From Candidatus Zixiibacteriota bacterium (GTDB lineage: Bacteria > Zixibacteria > MSB-5A5 > GN15 > FEB-12), in assembly GCA_034439475.1 (NCBI GenBank), contig JAWXAN010000025.1, positions 1 to 63,752 on the forward strand: DNA of 63,752 bases, in the 5' to 3' direction. The position numbers and the translations under genes were made by a program. Below the pieces are notes generated by a model. That model was given only the letters and a program-made list of their open reading frames with translations. It made no database searches and was not told the DNA's origin. Within the stretch, counting starts at the first letter, position 1. The number at the start of each line of letters is the position of its first letter. Positions 1 through 8,644 of the stretch are shown here, piece after piece.

Positions 1-63
1 ATTTGGGTAGGGGGGCTTCGAGCAGAGATTCGACCTCATCAAGCTCACATTCTCCTTACCACG

Positions 64-92
64 CAATTGATGTGTTTATCATTCATCAATTG
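64..92 (-). terminator. Inverted repeat just past the Mrr-like gene
   Basis: A perfect 9-bp inverted repeat (CAATTGATG / CATCAATTG, 11-nt loop) lies 3 nt after the stop codon of the gene at 96-1157. It is AT-rich and lacks a following T-run, so it may be a weak terminator, an mRNA 3' end structure or a dyad protein site. Bases 1-63 hold nothing I recognise. Confidence 0.3.
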
Positions 93-95
93 ACG

Positions 96-1157
96 TCAAA
101 TATCCAATAACATTGGCGCATCAGCAATGCCTAGTTTTAATTTTGTGTCGGAGCTAATTTTGTCCAGCAAGCTATAAATCCACTCAACTAATTTTTGGCC
201 ATCCCAAAGTTCTATGCTGTTTCGCTCACACAACACTTTCAACTTTGTGTCAGGCTTAGCAGATGTAACGACTCGAAGGGTACACGGGGAGTATTGCTTT
301 CTTGCGTTGATTAATTGTTCAGCCGCGTAGGCGGATGTAGACCCATGATGATGTTTGATCTGTATACATAAATTTTCGGCTGGCTGGTGACTATTCTTAG
401 TAGCCAGAATGTCGACATCACCTGGTCCATGAGATGCCGATGTTGATTGAATTCTGGCCTTGTAACCATCTAGAAATAAGAGCTCCAGAACTAATTTCTC
501 AAGCCCTCGTCCCCCCGCTTCCAGGTATAACTTGCGGCCTTGGATTCGGTCGAGCAGCGCACTTTGGAACTCGGCAGTACAGTTCAGGTTCTTTATTTCC
601 ATTCTCTTGAGCGGATCAAGTTCTAATGATTGAGTAGCTCTATCCCAAAATTCACCAAGTTCGATCTTAAAGTCTTTCAGATCTCTCACAATTGAGCCTC
701 GAACTTTCAGTCGGGACTGCAATTTACTTGTGAAGGCGCTTCGGGGGACTTCTAAAAACTCACCATTTGCCATTAGGTATTTGACTTCTCTTTGATTAGC
801 CAGATCAAGGTCATTACCGGATTGTTCGTCATACTGAACCTTTGCAGTTGCTTCAGCAAACCTGAAGGACGTCAAATGCGGAATAATTAGTCTATCACCC
901 TCTTTGATGGCTTTGAAGCGTTTTATGGCGGCTAATCGCCTACCTTTTACGCTTTGAGAAGCCTTATCATTCTTAAAATACTGGACTTTGACCTTTATAA
1001 AAATATCTTCCAATGTGTTTTGGGAGAAATCAATTTCGCTCCATCCTACCGCGACAAGGCTACTCTCAAAGAATAGTTTAAAAACTTCCGGTGTCTGCTT
1101 TAATGCCCTGATCATTAAATAATTCGGTGTGACTACGAGTTTCTCTGAATTGTCCAT
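96..1157 (-). CDS. Mrr-type restriction endonuclease-like protein
   Basis: 353 aa. The C-terminal third (about residues 215-300) has the layout of the Mrr_cat branch of PD-(D/E)XK nucleases: GGRGLEKLVLELLFLDGY helix, then GDVDILATK carrying the catalytic Asp, then LCIQIKHHH supplying the Q-x-K pair. The N-terminal part (about 10-150; GWSEIDFS, IKRFKAIKEGDRLIIP) resembles the PUA/EVE-like sensor region seen in front of some Mrr nucleases; that part is weaker. Family members cut modified or foreign DNA. The gene stands alone, with no methyltransferase or specificity subunit nearby, which fits a modification-dependent type IV system. ATG at 1157 has only a weak ribosome site. Cell role as phage defence is inference. 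Confidence 0.72.
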   Translation of the reverse strand: MDNSEKLVVTPNYLMIRALKQTPEVFKLFFESSLVAVGWSEIDFSQNTLEDIFIKVKVQYFKNDKASQSVKGRRLAAIKRFKAIKEGDRLIIPHLTSFRFAEATAKVQYDEQSGNDLDLANQREVKYLMANGEFLEVPRSAFTSKLQSRLKVRGSIVRDLKDFKIELGEFWDRATQSLELDPLKRMEIKNLNCTAEFQSALLDRIQGRKLYLEAGGRGLEKLVLELLFLDGYKARIQSTSASHGPGDVDILATKNSHQPAENLCIQIKHHHGSTSAYAAEQLINARKQYSPCTLRVVTSAKPDTKLKVLCERNSIELWDGQKLVEWIYSLLDKISSDTKLKLGIADAPMLLDI

Positions 1158-1411
1158 TTATCGCTCTTCGTTTAAATAGTTGTTCGACCAGCTTTGCCGC
1201 TTGTTTTGAACAGCAGGAACGATACCTAACCATGCACATGTTATCAAGGTATTTTCTTATGGGTTTTGCGGGGCACACTCAAGAGAACATGAGATTGCCG
1301 CGTCACTTCGCCCCTCGCAACGACAGGGTGCAGGAGTTGGTGCACGGGGCTTTCGAGTCCGCCCCACCACAGCGGGCAGGCGTGGCGGGACGTACACTAA
1401 CCACGGAAATG

Positions 1412-1451
1412 AATATCGGACGTCAGGATCGCTGACCTACAAAATATCGGA
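1412..1451. repeat. Dispersed repeat family A, short copy
   Basis: Matches the copy at 3791-3840 over AATATCGGACGTCAGGATC and CTGACCTAC, but lacks the internal CACAAGGATCA segment, so it is a shorter version of the same element. Both ends carry AATATCGG-like sequence. Confidence 0.65.
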
Positions 1452-1482
1452 GGGTGTCGGGCAGAGACGCCCGACAGCACGG
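1452..1482. repeat. Dispersed repeat family B (GTGTCGGGC palindrome)
   Basis: GTGTCGGGC is followed after 6 nt by GCCCGACA and CACGG, giving a GC-rich hairpin. The same outer frame with other central bases recurs at 54976-55002, 55013-55040 and 55097-55123. Confidence 0.65.
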
Positions 1483-1485
1483 AAA

Positions 1486-1529
1486 GGATGTCAGGATCGC
1501 AAGGATCACTGACCTACCAAAGATCAGAG
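1486..1529. repeat. Dispersed repeat family A, long copy
   Basis: TGTCAGGATC, then GCAAGGATCACTGACC, then TACCAA and ATCAGAG. Nearly identical to 3791-3840. The unit is itself a broken palindrome, GTCAG-GATC...GATC-a-CTGAC. Confidence 0.7.
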
Positions 1530-1699
1530 CCGCTGGATTCCAGCTTTCCCACCACAGGCGGATCCGCCATGGCGGACTGGAATGACAAAAAGGGAGAGAA
1601 CTGAGATTGCTACCAGCGTCTTGGAAGCCGCTCCCCGCAACGACAGGCGCAAAGTTATCGCTCGAGTAGATCTCTTTCTATCGCTATTCGCTCTCCCCT

Positions 1700-3484
1700 C
1701 TAACTTGTGCGTTTGCCGGCGATCCAGTTATTAATCTTTTCCTCAAGAACTTCCAAAGGCACACTGCCGCTGTTTAATATCTGGTCGTGGAATTCGGTTA
1801 TTTTGAATGCGGCGCCGAGTTCTTTTTCCGCACGGGCACGAAGTTCACGAATTTTTAACTGGCCGATCTTGTAGCCCAGCGCCTGCCCCGGGTCGGCAAT
1901 GTAGCGGTCGACTTCGTTGACGATATTGTGCTCCGTCCCGCCAAAATTCTCTTTCATGAAATCAATCGCCCTCTGTCTGTCCCATTTGTGGTAATGCAAA
2001 CCGACATCGACAACCAAACGGGCCGCGCGCCAGGCATCATAGATTAGCCGTCCGAAATCGGAATATGGATCGGTGTACAAACCCATCTCTTTGGGAAGCT
2101 GCTCGCTATAGAGCGCCCATCCTTCGCCGTATGCGGTAAACCATTCATTTTTACGAAACTCGGGTATGCCTTCAAGCTCCTGCGCGATTGAACCCTGCAG
2201 GTGGTGCCCGGGGATTGCCTCATGGTAGGTAAGGGCTTCCATCTCATATTTGGGGCGGGTTTCAAGCATGTATGTGTTGGCGTAAAAATATCCCGGGCGC
2301 GAGCCATCTTCGGCGGCTCCACTGTAATAGGCCGTCGGGGCATCGGCCGCACGATAGGCTTCGATCTCTTTGACTTCGCATTTGGCGTTAGGCAAAATAC
2401 CAAAAAGCTGTGCTGTTCTCTTTTCTACATCGCGAAGAATTTTGTCGTAGCCTGCAATCAATGAATCCGCCGTTGTGTAATAAAATTTAGGTTCTTTGTG
2501 GAGATAATCCATGAACTCCGTGCGACTCCCCTTGAAACCAACTTTGGCAATAATGGCGTCCATATCGGCATGAATCTTCTCAAGTTCCGCCAGTCCGGTT
2601 TTTGCAATATCGTCGGGGTTGAGCGCAAGAGTTGTGTGGCGTTTGATGAGCCAATTGTAGCGCTCTTTTCCATCGGCGAATGACCAGACCCCGAACTCGG
2701 CTCGGCATTTTGGGAGGTATTCATTTACAATGAAGTCTTTGAGTTTCACATAGGCCGGGACGACTGATTCCATGATCGCCTTGTCATAACTGTCGGCCCA
2801 CATTTCGATTTCATCAAAGTCGAGCTTTCCTTCGTTTTTTTGGATGGGCTCGAAGAAGACGGATTTTGGAGCGTTGGATACGATGAAGGATTCAATCTGC
2901 GCGACAACCGGTTCGATATTTACTTTCGAGGAAACCAATCCAAGCGACATCCCTTCGCGCATATTGGCGATGGTCTGGTCGATCTGATTCGGGAAGGCTT
3001 GCATGCGTCTGAAGAAATTTTGATAATCGAGAGTTGTTTGAAAGGTAATTATGCTCAGCAAACCAGGAAAATCGATATGCGGGCCGCCTTGCTGGCTGAT
3101 GGGCATTGTGTAGGTTTTAAATTTGTCGGTGTCAAACGACTCGTTGATTTTAAGTTCAAGAATTCCAACACTCACCCGGTCTTCAGCGCTAAGTGAATTC
3201 TTGTCGAATTTTTTTAGTCGGTCAAGGTAGCCGCGATAGGCTGTCTCGATTTGTAAGCGCGCTTCCGAGGAAACGTCATCGAGCAGACTGTCGTAGCGTT
3301 TGTCGCCGAGGTACGTTCCCCATGTAGGGTAAAATCGAAGCTGGTCCTGCCAATACTCGTCAAAGAGAGTATGAAGTGCTGTGTTTGCGGTGTCGGCAGC
3401 ATTTGCCTTGGGCTGAGCCGATACCACTGAGGCGGCCAAAAACAACATGGTGGCCATGAGGAGAGAGTTTTTACCTGTGCGCAT
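1700..3484 (-). CDS. DUF885 family secreted metallopeptidase-like protein
   Basis: 594 aa from the chosen start. The signature is TYHEAIPGHHLQG at about residue 440, an HExxxGHH zinc-binding arrangement typical of DUF885 proteins, followed by the family block EGWALYSEQLPKEMGLY. DUF885 proteins are mostly uncharacterised gluzincin-like enzymes, probably dipeptidases or carboxypeptidases. I start at ATG 3484 rather than the upstream ATG at 3574 because AAAGGAA sits 7 nt before it and the residues after it form a clean signal peptide (MRTGKNSLLMATMLFLAASVVSAQ, split here only for reading), so the mature protein should be periplasmic or exported. It has no operon partner: repeat-rich DNA lies on both sides. 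Substrate unknown. Confidence 0.85.
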   Translation of the reverse strand: MRTGKNSLLMATMLFLAASVVSAQPKANAADTANTALHTLFDEYWQDQLRFYPTWGTYLGDKRYDSLLDDVSSEARLQIETAYRGYLDRLKKFDKNSLSAEDRVSVGILELKINESFDTDKFKTYTMPISQQGGPHIDFPGLLSIITFQTTLDYQNFFRRMQAFPNQIDQTIANMREGMSLGLVSSKVNIEPVVAQIESFIVSNAPKSVFFEPIQKNEGKLDFDEIEMWADSYDKAIMESVVPAYVKLKDFIVNEYLPKCRAEFGVWSFADGKERYNWLIKRHTTLALNPDDIAKTGLAELEKIHADMDAIIAKVGFKGSRTEFMDYLHKEPKFYYTTADSLIAGYDKILRDVEKRTAQLFGILPNAKCEVKEIEAYRAADAPTAYYSGAAEDGSRPGYFYANTYMLETRPKYEMEALTYHEAIPGHHLQGSIAQELEGIPEFRKNEWFTAYGEGWALYSEQLPKEMGLYTDPYSDFGRLIYDAWRAARLVVDVGLHYHKWDRQRAIDFMKENFGGTEHNIVNEVDRYIADPGQALGYKIGQLKIRELRARAEKELGAAFKITEFHDQILNSGSVPLEVLEEKINNWIAGKRTS

Positions 3485-3610
3485 GCTTGAGTTCCTTTCA
3501 CATTGTGTGGGGAAATTATGAGAAGATTGAGGATGTTTGTCAAGTCCAAGGTTGGTGGAAGAAGGGGGAGTCAATGAAGAGGGAATGTTGAGGCGGGCAA
3601 AGAAGCCCTC

Positions 3611-3633
3611 ACCCTCCCCCAGAGGGAGAGGGT
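3611..3633 (-). terminator. GC-rich hairpin downstream of rny
   Basis: ACCCTCCCCC-AGA-GGGAGAGGGT forms a 10-bp stem with one mismatch. It lies about 290 nt after the rny stop and has no clear T-run. The wording CCCTCNCCC..AGAGGGAGAGGG is a common dispersed intergenic motif in many bacteria, so a repeat element is as likely as a terminator. Confidence 0.35.
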
Positions 3634-3644
3634 AAAGAAAAGAT

Positions 3645-3774
3645 CACACCGTAAGCGGTATGGTACACGAATAGAGAGAAGATGTATCCCAGCTTTCCCG
3701 CAGCGGCGGACAGGCGCTGGGGTGACATTTTGAAAATGCCTGCTTTGATTCTTGTACCACACTGCTTGCGGTGT
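3645..3774. repeat. Imperfect inverted repeat pair (family C)
   Basis: CACACCGTAAGCGGTATGGTACACG at the left pairs imperfectly with GTACCACACTGCTTGCGGTGTA at the right, separated by about 85 bp (quoted arms are shown in part: key words are CACACCG and GTAC). The same CACACCGT...GTGTGGTAC frame closes up into a compact hairpin at 54916-54945. The layout resembles a tiny non-coding MITE. Confidence 0.5.
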
Positions 3775-3790
3775 ATCCTTTACCTTGGTG

Positions 3791-3840
3791 AATATCGGAC
3801 GTCAGGATCACAAGGATCACTGACCTACCAAATATCAGAG
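3791..3840. repeat. Dispersed repeat family A, long copy
   Basis: Begins AATATCGGACGTCAGGATC, continues ACAAGGATCACTGACC and ends TACCAAATATCAGAG. It is the most complete of three copies and has AATATC at both ends, which may mark the element's borders. Confidence 0.7.
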
Positions 3841-3919
3841 AAGATGGATACTCCACTGCGGCGACCTGCACCAGTATGACATTAAGGCGAGTCGTTTACG
3901 CGGCAGCGAGTTCTTGCCC

Positions 3920-5485
3920 TTACTTCGCGTATTCGGTGGCGCGGGTCTCGCGGATAACCGTCACTTTAATCTGTCCCGGATACTGCATCTCGGCTTCGAT
4001 TTTTGCCGCTATATCCGAAGCCAAAACTTGTGAGGCTAAATCATCGATTTTATCATTTTCTACAATAACACGAATCTCGCGACCGGCCTGAATTGCGTAT
4101 GCTTTGCTCACCCCTTTGAAGCTGTCGGCAAGCTCTTCGAGCTGTTGCAGACGCTTGATGTATGCTTCGAGCGGTTCGCGGCGAGCGCCGGGACGCGAGC
4201 CGGAGATGGCATCGGCGGTCTGGACAAGAATCACATAAGGGCTGTTAATAGGGACATCATTATGATGAGCTTCGATTGCGTTTATAACAATGTCGCTCTC
4301 TTTGTATCGCCGCATGAAATCGGCGCCGATCTGAGTATGTGTGCCTTCAGTCTCGCGGTCAATAGCTTTCCCTATGTCATGCAGGAGTCCGCAGCGTTTG
4401 GCAAGGACGTCGTCAAGCTCGAGTTCAGCGGCCATGAGTCCGCAGAGCATTGATACTTCCTTACTGTGGCCGAGGACATTTTGGCCGTACGATGTACGGT
4501 AGTTCAGCTTTCCGAGAAGGCGTATGACATCGGCATGCAGGCCATGGATGCCCAGTTCAAAGCAGGCCTGCTCGCCTGCCTGACGGACAATCACTTCCAT
4601 TTCCTTTTTGGCCTTGTCCACAACCTCTTCGATACGGGTTGGATGGATACGGCCGTCGACTATGAGTTTCTCAAGAGCCATTCGCGCGATCTCGCGCCGA
4701 ACGGGGTCATAGCCGGAGAGAATAACGGCTTCGGGGGTGTCATCGACAATAACATCGACACCGGTGGCCGTCTCAAAGGCGCGGATGTTTCGGCCTTCAC
4801 GTCCAATGATGCGCCCTTTCATATCATCGCCTGGCAAGGAAACAACCGAAACGGTCGTTTCCATGGTGTGGTCGGCGGCACAGCGATAGATTGAACGGAG
4901 AATAATTTCTTTGGATTCTTTATCGGCATCCTGCTCGGCTTTGTCTTTGATTTCCTTGATATGGGCGGCGGCCTCCATTTTGGCTTCACCAAGCATATTT
5001 TCCATCAATTGACGTTTGGCTTCTTCGGGAGTCATCTGCGCGATGCGCTGGAGTTTGTCATTTTGCGAGGATATAACTTGGCTGAGTTCGGTTTCGCGTA
5101 TAGTTATCCCCTTTTCACGGGTCTGAAGGCCCTTGTCACGGCCAGCGACATCCCGTTCTTTATTTTCAAGAATTTCGAGTCTTTTCTGGGTGCCTGTCTC
5201 TTTTTCGTCGACTTTCTTTTCAAATCGTTCAAGCTCTCGCCGTCTTTCTTCGGCTTCGCGTTCAAAGGCAGTCTTTACCTTTAAGAAGTCCTCACGGGCC
5301 TCGAGAATGGCTTCTTTTTTGCGCATTTCAGCCTGTTTATCGGCCTCGGACAAAATACGTTTTGCGTCGACATGAGCCTTACCGACGCTCTTTTCGCCGA
5401 CTTTGTGCGCAAGAATCCATGCCAGCACAAAGCCGACAATGCCGACAGCAAGGGCTACGAGAATGAGCAGTACTGTGTTAGTCAT
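3920..5485 (-). CDS. rny: Ribonuclease Y
   Basis: 521 aa, the usual RNase Y size. Residues 4-26 form one membrane helix, 30-200 a charged coiled coil, about 210-275 the KH domain ([10 protein letters not shown] at 224-233) and about 330-430 the HD domain with LLHDIGK (His369-Asp370). RNase Y is a membrane-anchored endonuclease that starts decay of mRNAs. The ATG at 5485 has GGGAGG a few bases upstream, just after a 7-bp hairpin (5498-5518). It is the last gene of the tRNA-Val/thrS/pheT/zapA run, about 100 nt after zapA. Nothing is missing from the domain set. The order zapA-rny is common in several phyla. Confidence 0.97.
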   Translation of the reverse strand: MTNTVLLILVALAVGIVGFVLAWILAHKVGEKSVGKAHVDAKRILSEADKQAEMRKKEAILEAREDFLKVKTAFEREAEERRRELERFEKKVDEKETGTQKRLEILENKERDVAGRDKGLQTREKGITIRETELSQVISSQNDKLQRIAQMTPEEAKRQLMENMLGEAKMEAAAHIKEIKDKAEQDADKESKEIILRSIYRCAADHTMETTVSVVSLPGDDMKGRIIGREGRNIRAFETATGVDVIVDDTPEAVILSGYDPVRREIARMALEKLIVDGRIHPTRIEEVVDKAKKEMEVIVRQAGEQACFELGIHGLHADVIRLLGKLNYRTSYGQNVLGHSKEVSMLCGLMAAELELDDVLAKRCGLLHDIGKAIDRETEGTHTQIGADFMRRYKESDIVINAIEAHHNDVPINSPYVILVQTADAISGSRPGARREPLEAYIKRLQQLEELADSFKGVSKAYAIQAGREIRVIVENDKIDDLASQVLASDIAAKIEAEMQYPGQIKVTVIRETRATEYAK

Positions 5486-5497
5486 CGCTGCCTCCCA

Positions 5498-5518
5498 TCC
5501 CGCACAGTCATTGCGGGA
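5498..5518 (-). promoter_or_regulatory. Hairpin abutting the rny ribosome site
   Basis: TCCCGCA and TGCGGGA pair across a 7-nt loop and end directly before the GGGAGG ribosome site (5491-5496). Such a placement could tune rny translation or mark a processing point. No experimental support; a family-wide comparison would be needed to show conservation. Confidence 0.35.
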
Positions 5519-5585
5519 CGTGTTTTATATATTCACAATTTGAGAGGATAAAGAGAATACAGACGGTTTTAAAAAAATCCGAAGC

Positions 5586-5924
5586 TCAGCTTTGAGTCGA
5601 CGGACCATCGGTGAGAGCAGCGTCGAGGCGGTTCAGGAGAACCCCGAGACGTGAATCGACCCCTTGGCGCGATTCGGATAGACGATCCGAATTTTCCAAA
5701 AGCTCAGAGGCAATCGACAAAGCGGTCAAAATAGCTACCTTATCACGAGCTTTATTTCGTGAGTTAAGCGCAACAAGGCGCATTTTTTCATCGACATATT
5801 CGGCTACTTTGGAGATATAAGCGGGGTCACTGTATCCGGTTATAGGATACTCTTCTCCGCATATTTTGACGACAACTGTGTTTTCGATCGCGTGTTTAGA
5901 CTGCTGTTCCGACATATCAAGCAT
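5586..5924 (-). CDS. zapA: Cell division protein ZapA
   Basis: 112 aa, normal length for ZapA. The N-terminal part reads VVKICGEEYPITGYSDPAYI and then VAEYVDEKMR, the typical ZapA beta-hairpin and helix, followed by a long helix with VAILTALSIASELL. ZapA binds FtsZ and bundles protofilaments at the division ring. A second ATG four codons in (MSEQQ, 5912) is an equally good start; no strong ribosome site decides between them. It follows the ZapB-like gene by 72 nt and precedes rny, forming a small division/RNA-decay tail on the translation operon. Confidence 0.88.
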   Translation of the reverse strand: MLDMSEQQSKHAIENTVVVKICGEEYPITGYSDPAYISKVAEYVDEKMRLVALNSRNKARDKVAILTALSIASELLENSDRLSESRQGVDSRLGVLLNRLDAALTDGPSTQS

Positions 5925-5996
5925 GACTGTATTCTCTTATCCTGCTATCTTGCCGGCATTTATAACACTTGGAGGGGGATAAGTCAAGAAAAAAAA

Positions 5997-6239
5997 CTAA
6001 ATGATTAGCCGTTCAAGCTCATCAATATGGCTCATAACGGTCTCCAACTTCAATTTCATCGAGTCTTGGCGGTCACCGGACATAAGCCGGACCTTTTCAG
6101 ATCGATCGCGAAGATTGCCAAGTTCGGTTTTGAGGGCACGATTTTCACGCCTCAAAACAGTGTTTTCTTTTTTGAGCGTTTCAAGCGCAGTCAGGAGATT
6201 GTCGAGTTTCGATTCGACCAAATGTAAAGCGTCAGACAT
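5997..6239 (-). CDS. Short coiled-coil protein, ZapB-like
   Basis: 80 aa and almost entirely heptad coiled coil: LVESKLDNLLTALETLKKE, then NTVLRRENRALKTELGNL. No membrane segment or signal peptide. ZapB of enterobacteria has the same size and build and works with ZapA at the Z ring. Naming rests on its architecture and on sitting between pheT (21 nt away) and zapA. Sequence identity in coiled coils is a poor guide, so a different small scaffold remains possible. Confidence 0.7.
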   Translation of the reverse strand: MSDALHLVESKLDNLLTALETLKKENTVLRRENRALKTELGNLRDRSEKVRLMSGDRQDSMKLKLETVMSHIDELERLII

Positions 6240-6260
6240 GGTATCCGCTTTTCTCGTTAT

Positions 6261-8642
6261 CTATTTTTCTCTAATCTCAGCCGTGAACTTTGCTTTCAGA
6301 GCGGCGATAACACTTGCCTGGGCAGTATCGACTTCCTCGCCTGAAAGACTTCGTTCATGTGAACGATATTCAATAGTCACACCGACTGATTTCTTCCCTT
6401 GCTGTATTTGGTTTCCAACGTATAGGTCAAAGATTGAGACGGACTGTGCGATTGTGCCTCCGGCTTCTTTGACCGTGGATACAATATCGGCTGCCTTGAC
6501 GCTTGTGTCAACTATTAAAGCAAGATCGCGGGGCGCCGAAGGATAAATTGGAAGCTGGGCGAATTCGGTCAGGGGTCTGCCTGCGCGCATGAGGGGGGCA
6601 ATAGACAATTCCGCTGCAAAAACAACTCCCTTGATTGAATACCGCTTAGTCAGTTCGGCTTTTATCTGGCCGATGAAGCCGATGGCTTTGGAGTCAAGCG
6701 TGACGGAAAAAGAGCAGGAAGGATCAAGGGAGTCTATTTTCGACGGTTCAAATGTTATTAACGGAAAGTAAAAATGACCAAACAGTGATTCGAGAGCTCC
6801 GGTGATATCATGAAAATCGAGCGGACGCGGCTTCTCGCGCCAGTTACCGGATTTTTCTCCTGAGACGGCGAGGCAAAGTTTGTCTTCCTCTGTCCAAGTA
6901 CCATTGATGGGCGGAGAATAGGTCTTCCCTATCTCGAAGAGGCGAAGGTCTAAATTGCGGTGGGCATAGTTGTGGGCGACAGCTTCCAAAGTCGTGGTCA
7001 ACAGGCTGTTGCGAACAATATTCAATTCCTCGGATACCGGGTTCAGGATTTTGACTTGAGGAAGCGCTGGGCAGACAGCCTTTGCCGAAGCGGCGTTAGC
7101 AAGACCGTGACCGACTATTTCATCGAATCCCGCCGCTGTGAGAATATGTCTAATTTCATCCTGAAATCTGTCATCACGATGAGTCGGTGTGTATAGTGGG
7201 CCGATGTTTGACTTCGCATCCGGAATCTGAGCATACCCTTCGATCCGGGCAATTTCTTCGATGAGGTCAATCTCGCGGATTATGTCTGGTCGGAATGTCG
7301 GTACTGTGACATTCAATAGCTCGTTTCCCTCCACCTGCATCTCAAGCAAAGAGAGAATCTCGGCCATGCGCTCGTTTGAAAGTTGGGTGCCAAGAATCGC
7401 ATTGCAGCGTTTTGGACGCAGGGATATTTTCAGTGGAAAAATCGCGGCGGGATAGGTGTCGACTCCCCCATCGCAGACTTCGCCGCCGCACAGCTCCTGA
7501 AAAAGATACGATGCCCATTCGGATGCATAGGTCACGCCGTTTGGATCAACTCCTTTTTCAAAGCGAGCCGAGGCTTCGGAGACAAGTTCAAGCTGTTTGC
7601 GGCTTTTTCTGATGACACTCGGATTGAAATAGGCAACTTCGAGGAGAAGATTTGTTGTCGTAGCAGAGACTTCCGAATCAAAGCCGCCCATAACCCCCGC
7701 CGCGGCAACTGACTTTTTTCCGTTTGTGATGAGAAGAACCTCGGGTGTCAGCTTGCGGACTTTTCCATCGAGCGTCAGCAACTCCTCGCCGTCCTTGGCG
7801 CGTCGAACAACGACTTCGTTTGAGCCAAACTTATCAAGGTCAAAGGCATGGAGGGGATTTCCGGTTTCGAGCATGACCAGATTGGTGACATCGACTATAT
7901 TTGAAATCGGACGAATGCCGGCTGTGAGCAATTTCTTTTTAACCCACCACGGTGATTGGCCAATTTTGAGATTTCGAATGACCCGTGCCGTGAAGCGCGG
8001 ACAAGCCGCGCTATCTTCGATTGAGACTTTTATGTAATCTGAGGATTTTTTTGCAGAAGGACGCAGGGCTATTTCGGGGCGTTTGACTTTAACTTTTGAC
8101 AGGGCCGCCAAGTCTCGGGCGATGCCAAGCGCGGACATGGAGTCTCCGCGGTTAGGTGTCAATTCAAAATGAAGAATATAATCATCATAGTCCAGATAAT
8201 CTGCAACAGGTGTCCCGAGCGGAGCCAAGGCATCAAAGACCATAATACCGGCATGATCCTGTGAAATGCCGAGTTCTGACTCAGAACAGATCATGCCGCT
8301 TGATTCAACGCCTCGGATTGTTACTTTTTTTATCTCAAGACCGCCAGATACTTTGGCGCCGATTTGCGCGAATGGGATTTTTTGTCCGACTGCGACATTG
8401 GGCGCTCCGCAGACAACCTCAACGTGGGCTATGCCAGTGTTGACTACAGCTTTCTGTATCGATTTTGCGCCTTCGATAGGAGAGAGTGAAATAACTTCGC
8501 CGACAATTATATTGTCGAGATATTTAGCAGTCGACTCTACTTCCTCTACGGCCGTTCCGCACAGAGTCAGTCGGTCGGCCATTTCCTGCGCGGACCACTG
8601 GACACCAGTGAGTTCTTTGAGCCATTTATACGAAAGCTTCAT
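6261..8642 (-). CDS. pheT: Phenylalanyl-tRNA synthetase beta subunit
   Basis: 793 aa, full length for the bacterial beta chain. The N-terminus (MKLSYKWLKELTGV) leads into the EMAP-type tRNA-binding domain (about 40-150), then the B3/B4 editing domain, the B5 region with RPKRCNAILG, the catalytic-like core, and a C-terminal FDX-ACB domain (FAQLPIYPSAPRDLALIVD). With PheS it forms the alpha2-beta2 enzyme that charges tRNA-Phe; the beta chain also clears mischarged tyrosine. It begins 2 nt after pheS ends, a classic coupled pair. Confidence 0.97.
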   Translation of the reverse strand: MKLSYKWLKELTGVQWSAQEMADRLTLCGTAVEEVESTAKYLDNIIVGEVISLSPIEGAKSIQKAVVNTGIAHVEVVCGAPNVAVGQKIPFAQIGAKVSGGLEIKKVTIRGVESSGMICSESELGISQDHAGIMVFDALAPLGTPVADYLDYDDYILHFELTPNRGDSMSALGIARDLAALSKVKVKRPEIALRPSAKKSSDYIKVSIEDSAACPRFTARVIRNLKIGQSPWWVKKKLLTAGIRPISNIVDVTNLVMLETGNPLHAFDLDKFGSNEVVVRRAKDGEELLTLDGKVRKLTPEVLLITNGKKSVAAAGVMGGFDSEVSATTTNLLLEVAYFNPSVIRKSRKQLELVSEASARFEKGVDPNGVTYASEWASYLFQELCGGEVCDGGVDTYPAAIFPLKISLRPKRCNAILGTQLSNERMAEILSLLEMQVEGNELLNVTVPTFRPDIIREIDLIEEIARIEGYAQIPDAKSNIGPLYTPTHRDDRFQDEIRHILTAAGFDEIVGHGLANAASAKAVCPALPQVKILNPVSEELNIVRNSLLTTTLEAVAHNYAHRNLDLRLFEIGKTYSPPINGTWTEEDKLCLAVSGEKSGNWREKPRPLDFHDITGALESLFGHFYFPLITFEPSKIDSLDPSCSFSVTLDSKAIGFIGQIKAELTKRYSIKGVVFAAELSIAPLMRAGRPLTEFAQLPIYPSAPRDLALIVDTSVKAADIVSTVKEAGGTIAQSVSIFDLYVGNQIQQGKKSVGVTIEYRSHERSLSGEEVDTAQASVIAALKAKFTAEIREK

Positions 8643-8644
8643 AT

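Larger units (their letters stand above)
1158..1699. other. Gene-free stretch rich in palindromic repeats
   Basis: This 540-bp gap contains no convincing gene. Short open frames cross it but show no family features. It carries two copies of a repeat also found near 3791 (1412-1451 and 1486-1529), a copy of the GTGTCGGGC palindrome found again near 55013 (1452-1482), and CCGCC/GGCGG-type palindromes at about 1361-1400 and 1549-1580. It looks like accumulated miniature repeats between two unrelated genes. Confidence 0.6.
3485..3919. other. Gene-free stretch with hairpins and repeats
   Basis: 435 bp between rny and the DUF885 gene without a credible ORF. It contains a GC-rich hairpin at 3611-3633, an imperfect inverted repeat (arms 3645-3669 and 3753-3774, family C), a CCGCAGCGGCGG segment near 3700 and a long family A copy at 3791-3840. 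The DUF885 promoter should lie in its left part but I could not pick a convincing -35/-10 pair. Confidence 0.55.

Noticed and set aside
1232-1435. Plus-strand 67-codon frame in the first repeat region
   Set aside because: Runs through palindromic repeats; Arg-rich composition is a by-product of them.
4466-4894. Plus-strand open frame of 142 codons inside rny
   Set aside because: Antisense to the conserved KH/HD coding region; no ribosome site or family features.
5486-5585. 6S RNA between zapA and rny
   Set aside because: 6S RNA often lies beside zapA, but this gap is only about 100 nt and lacks the long open-promoter hairpin.
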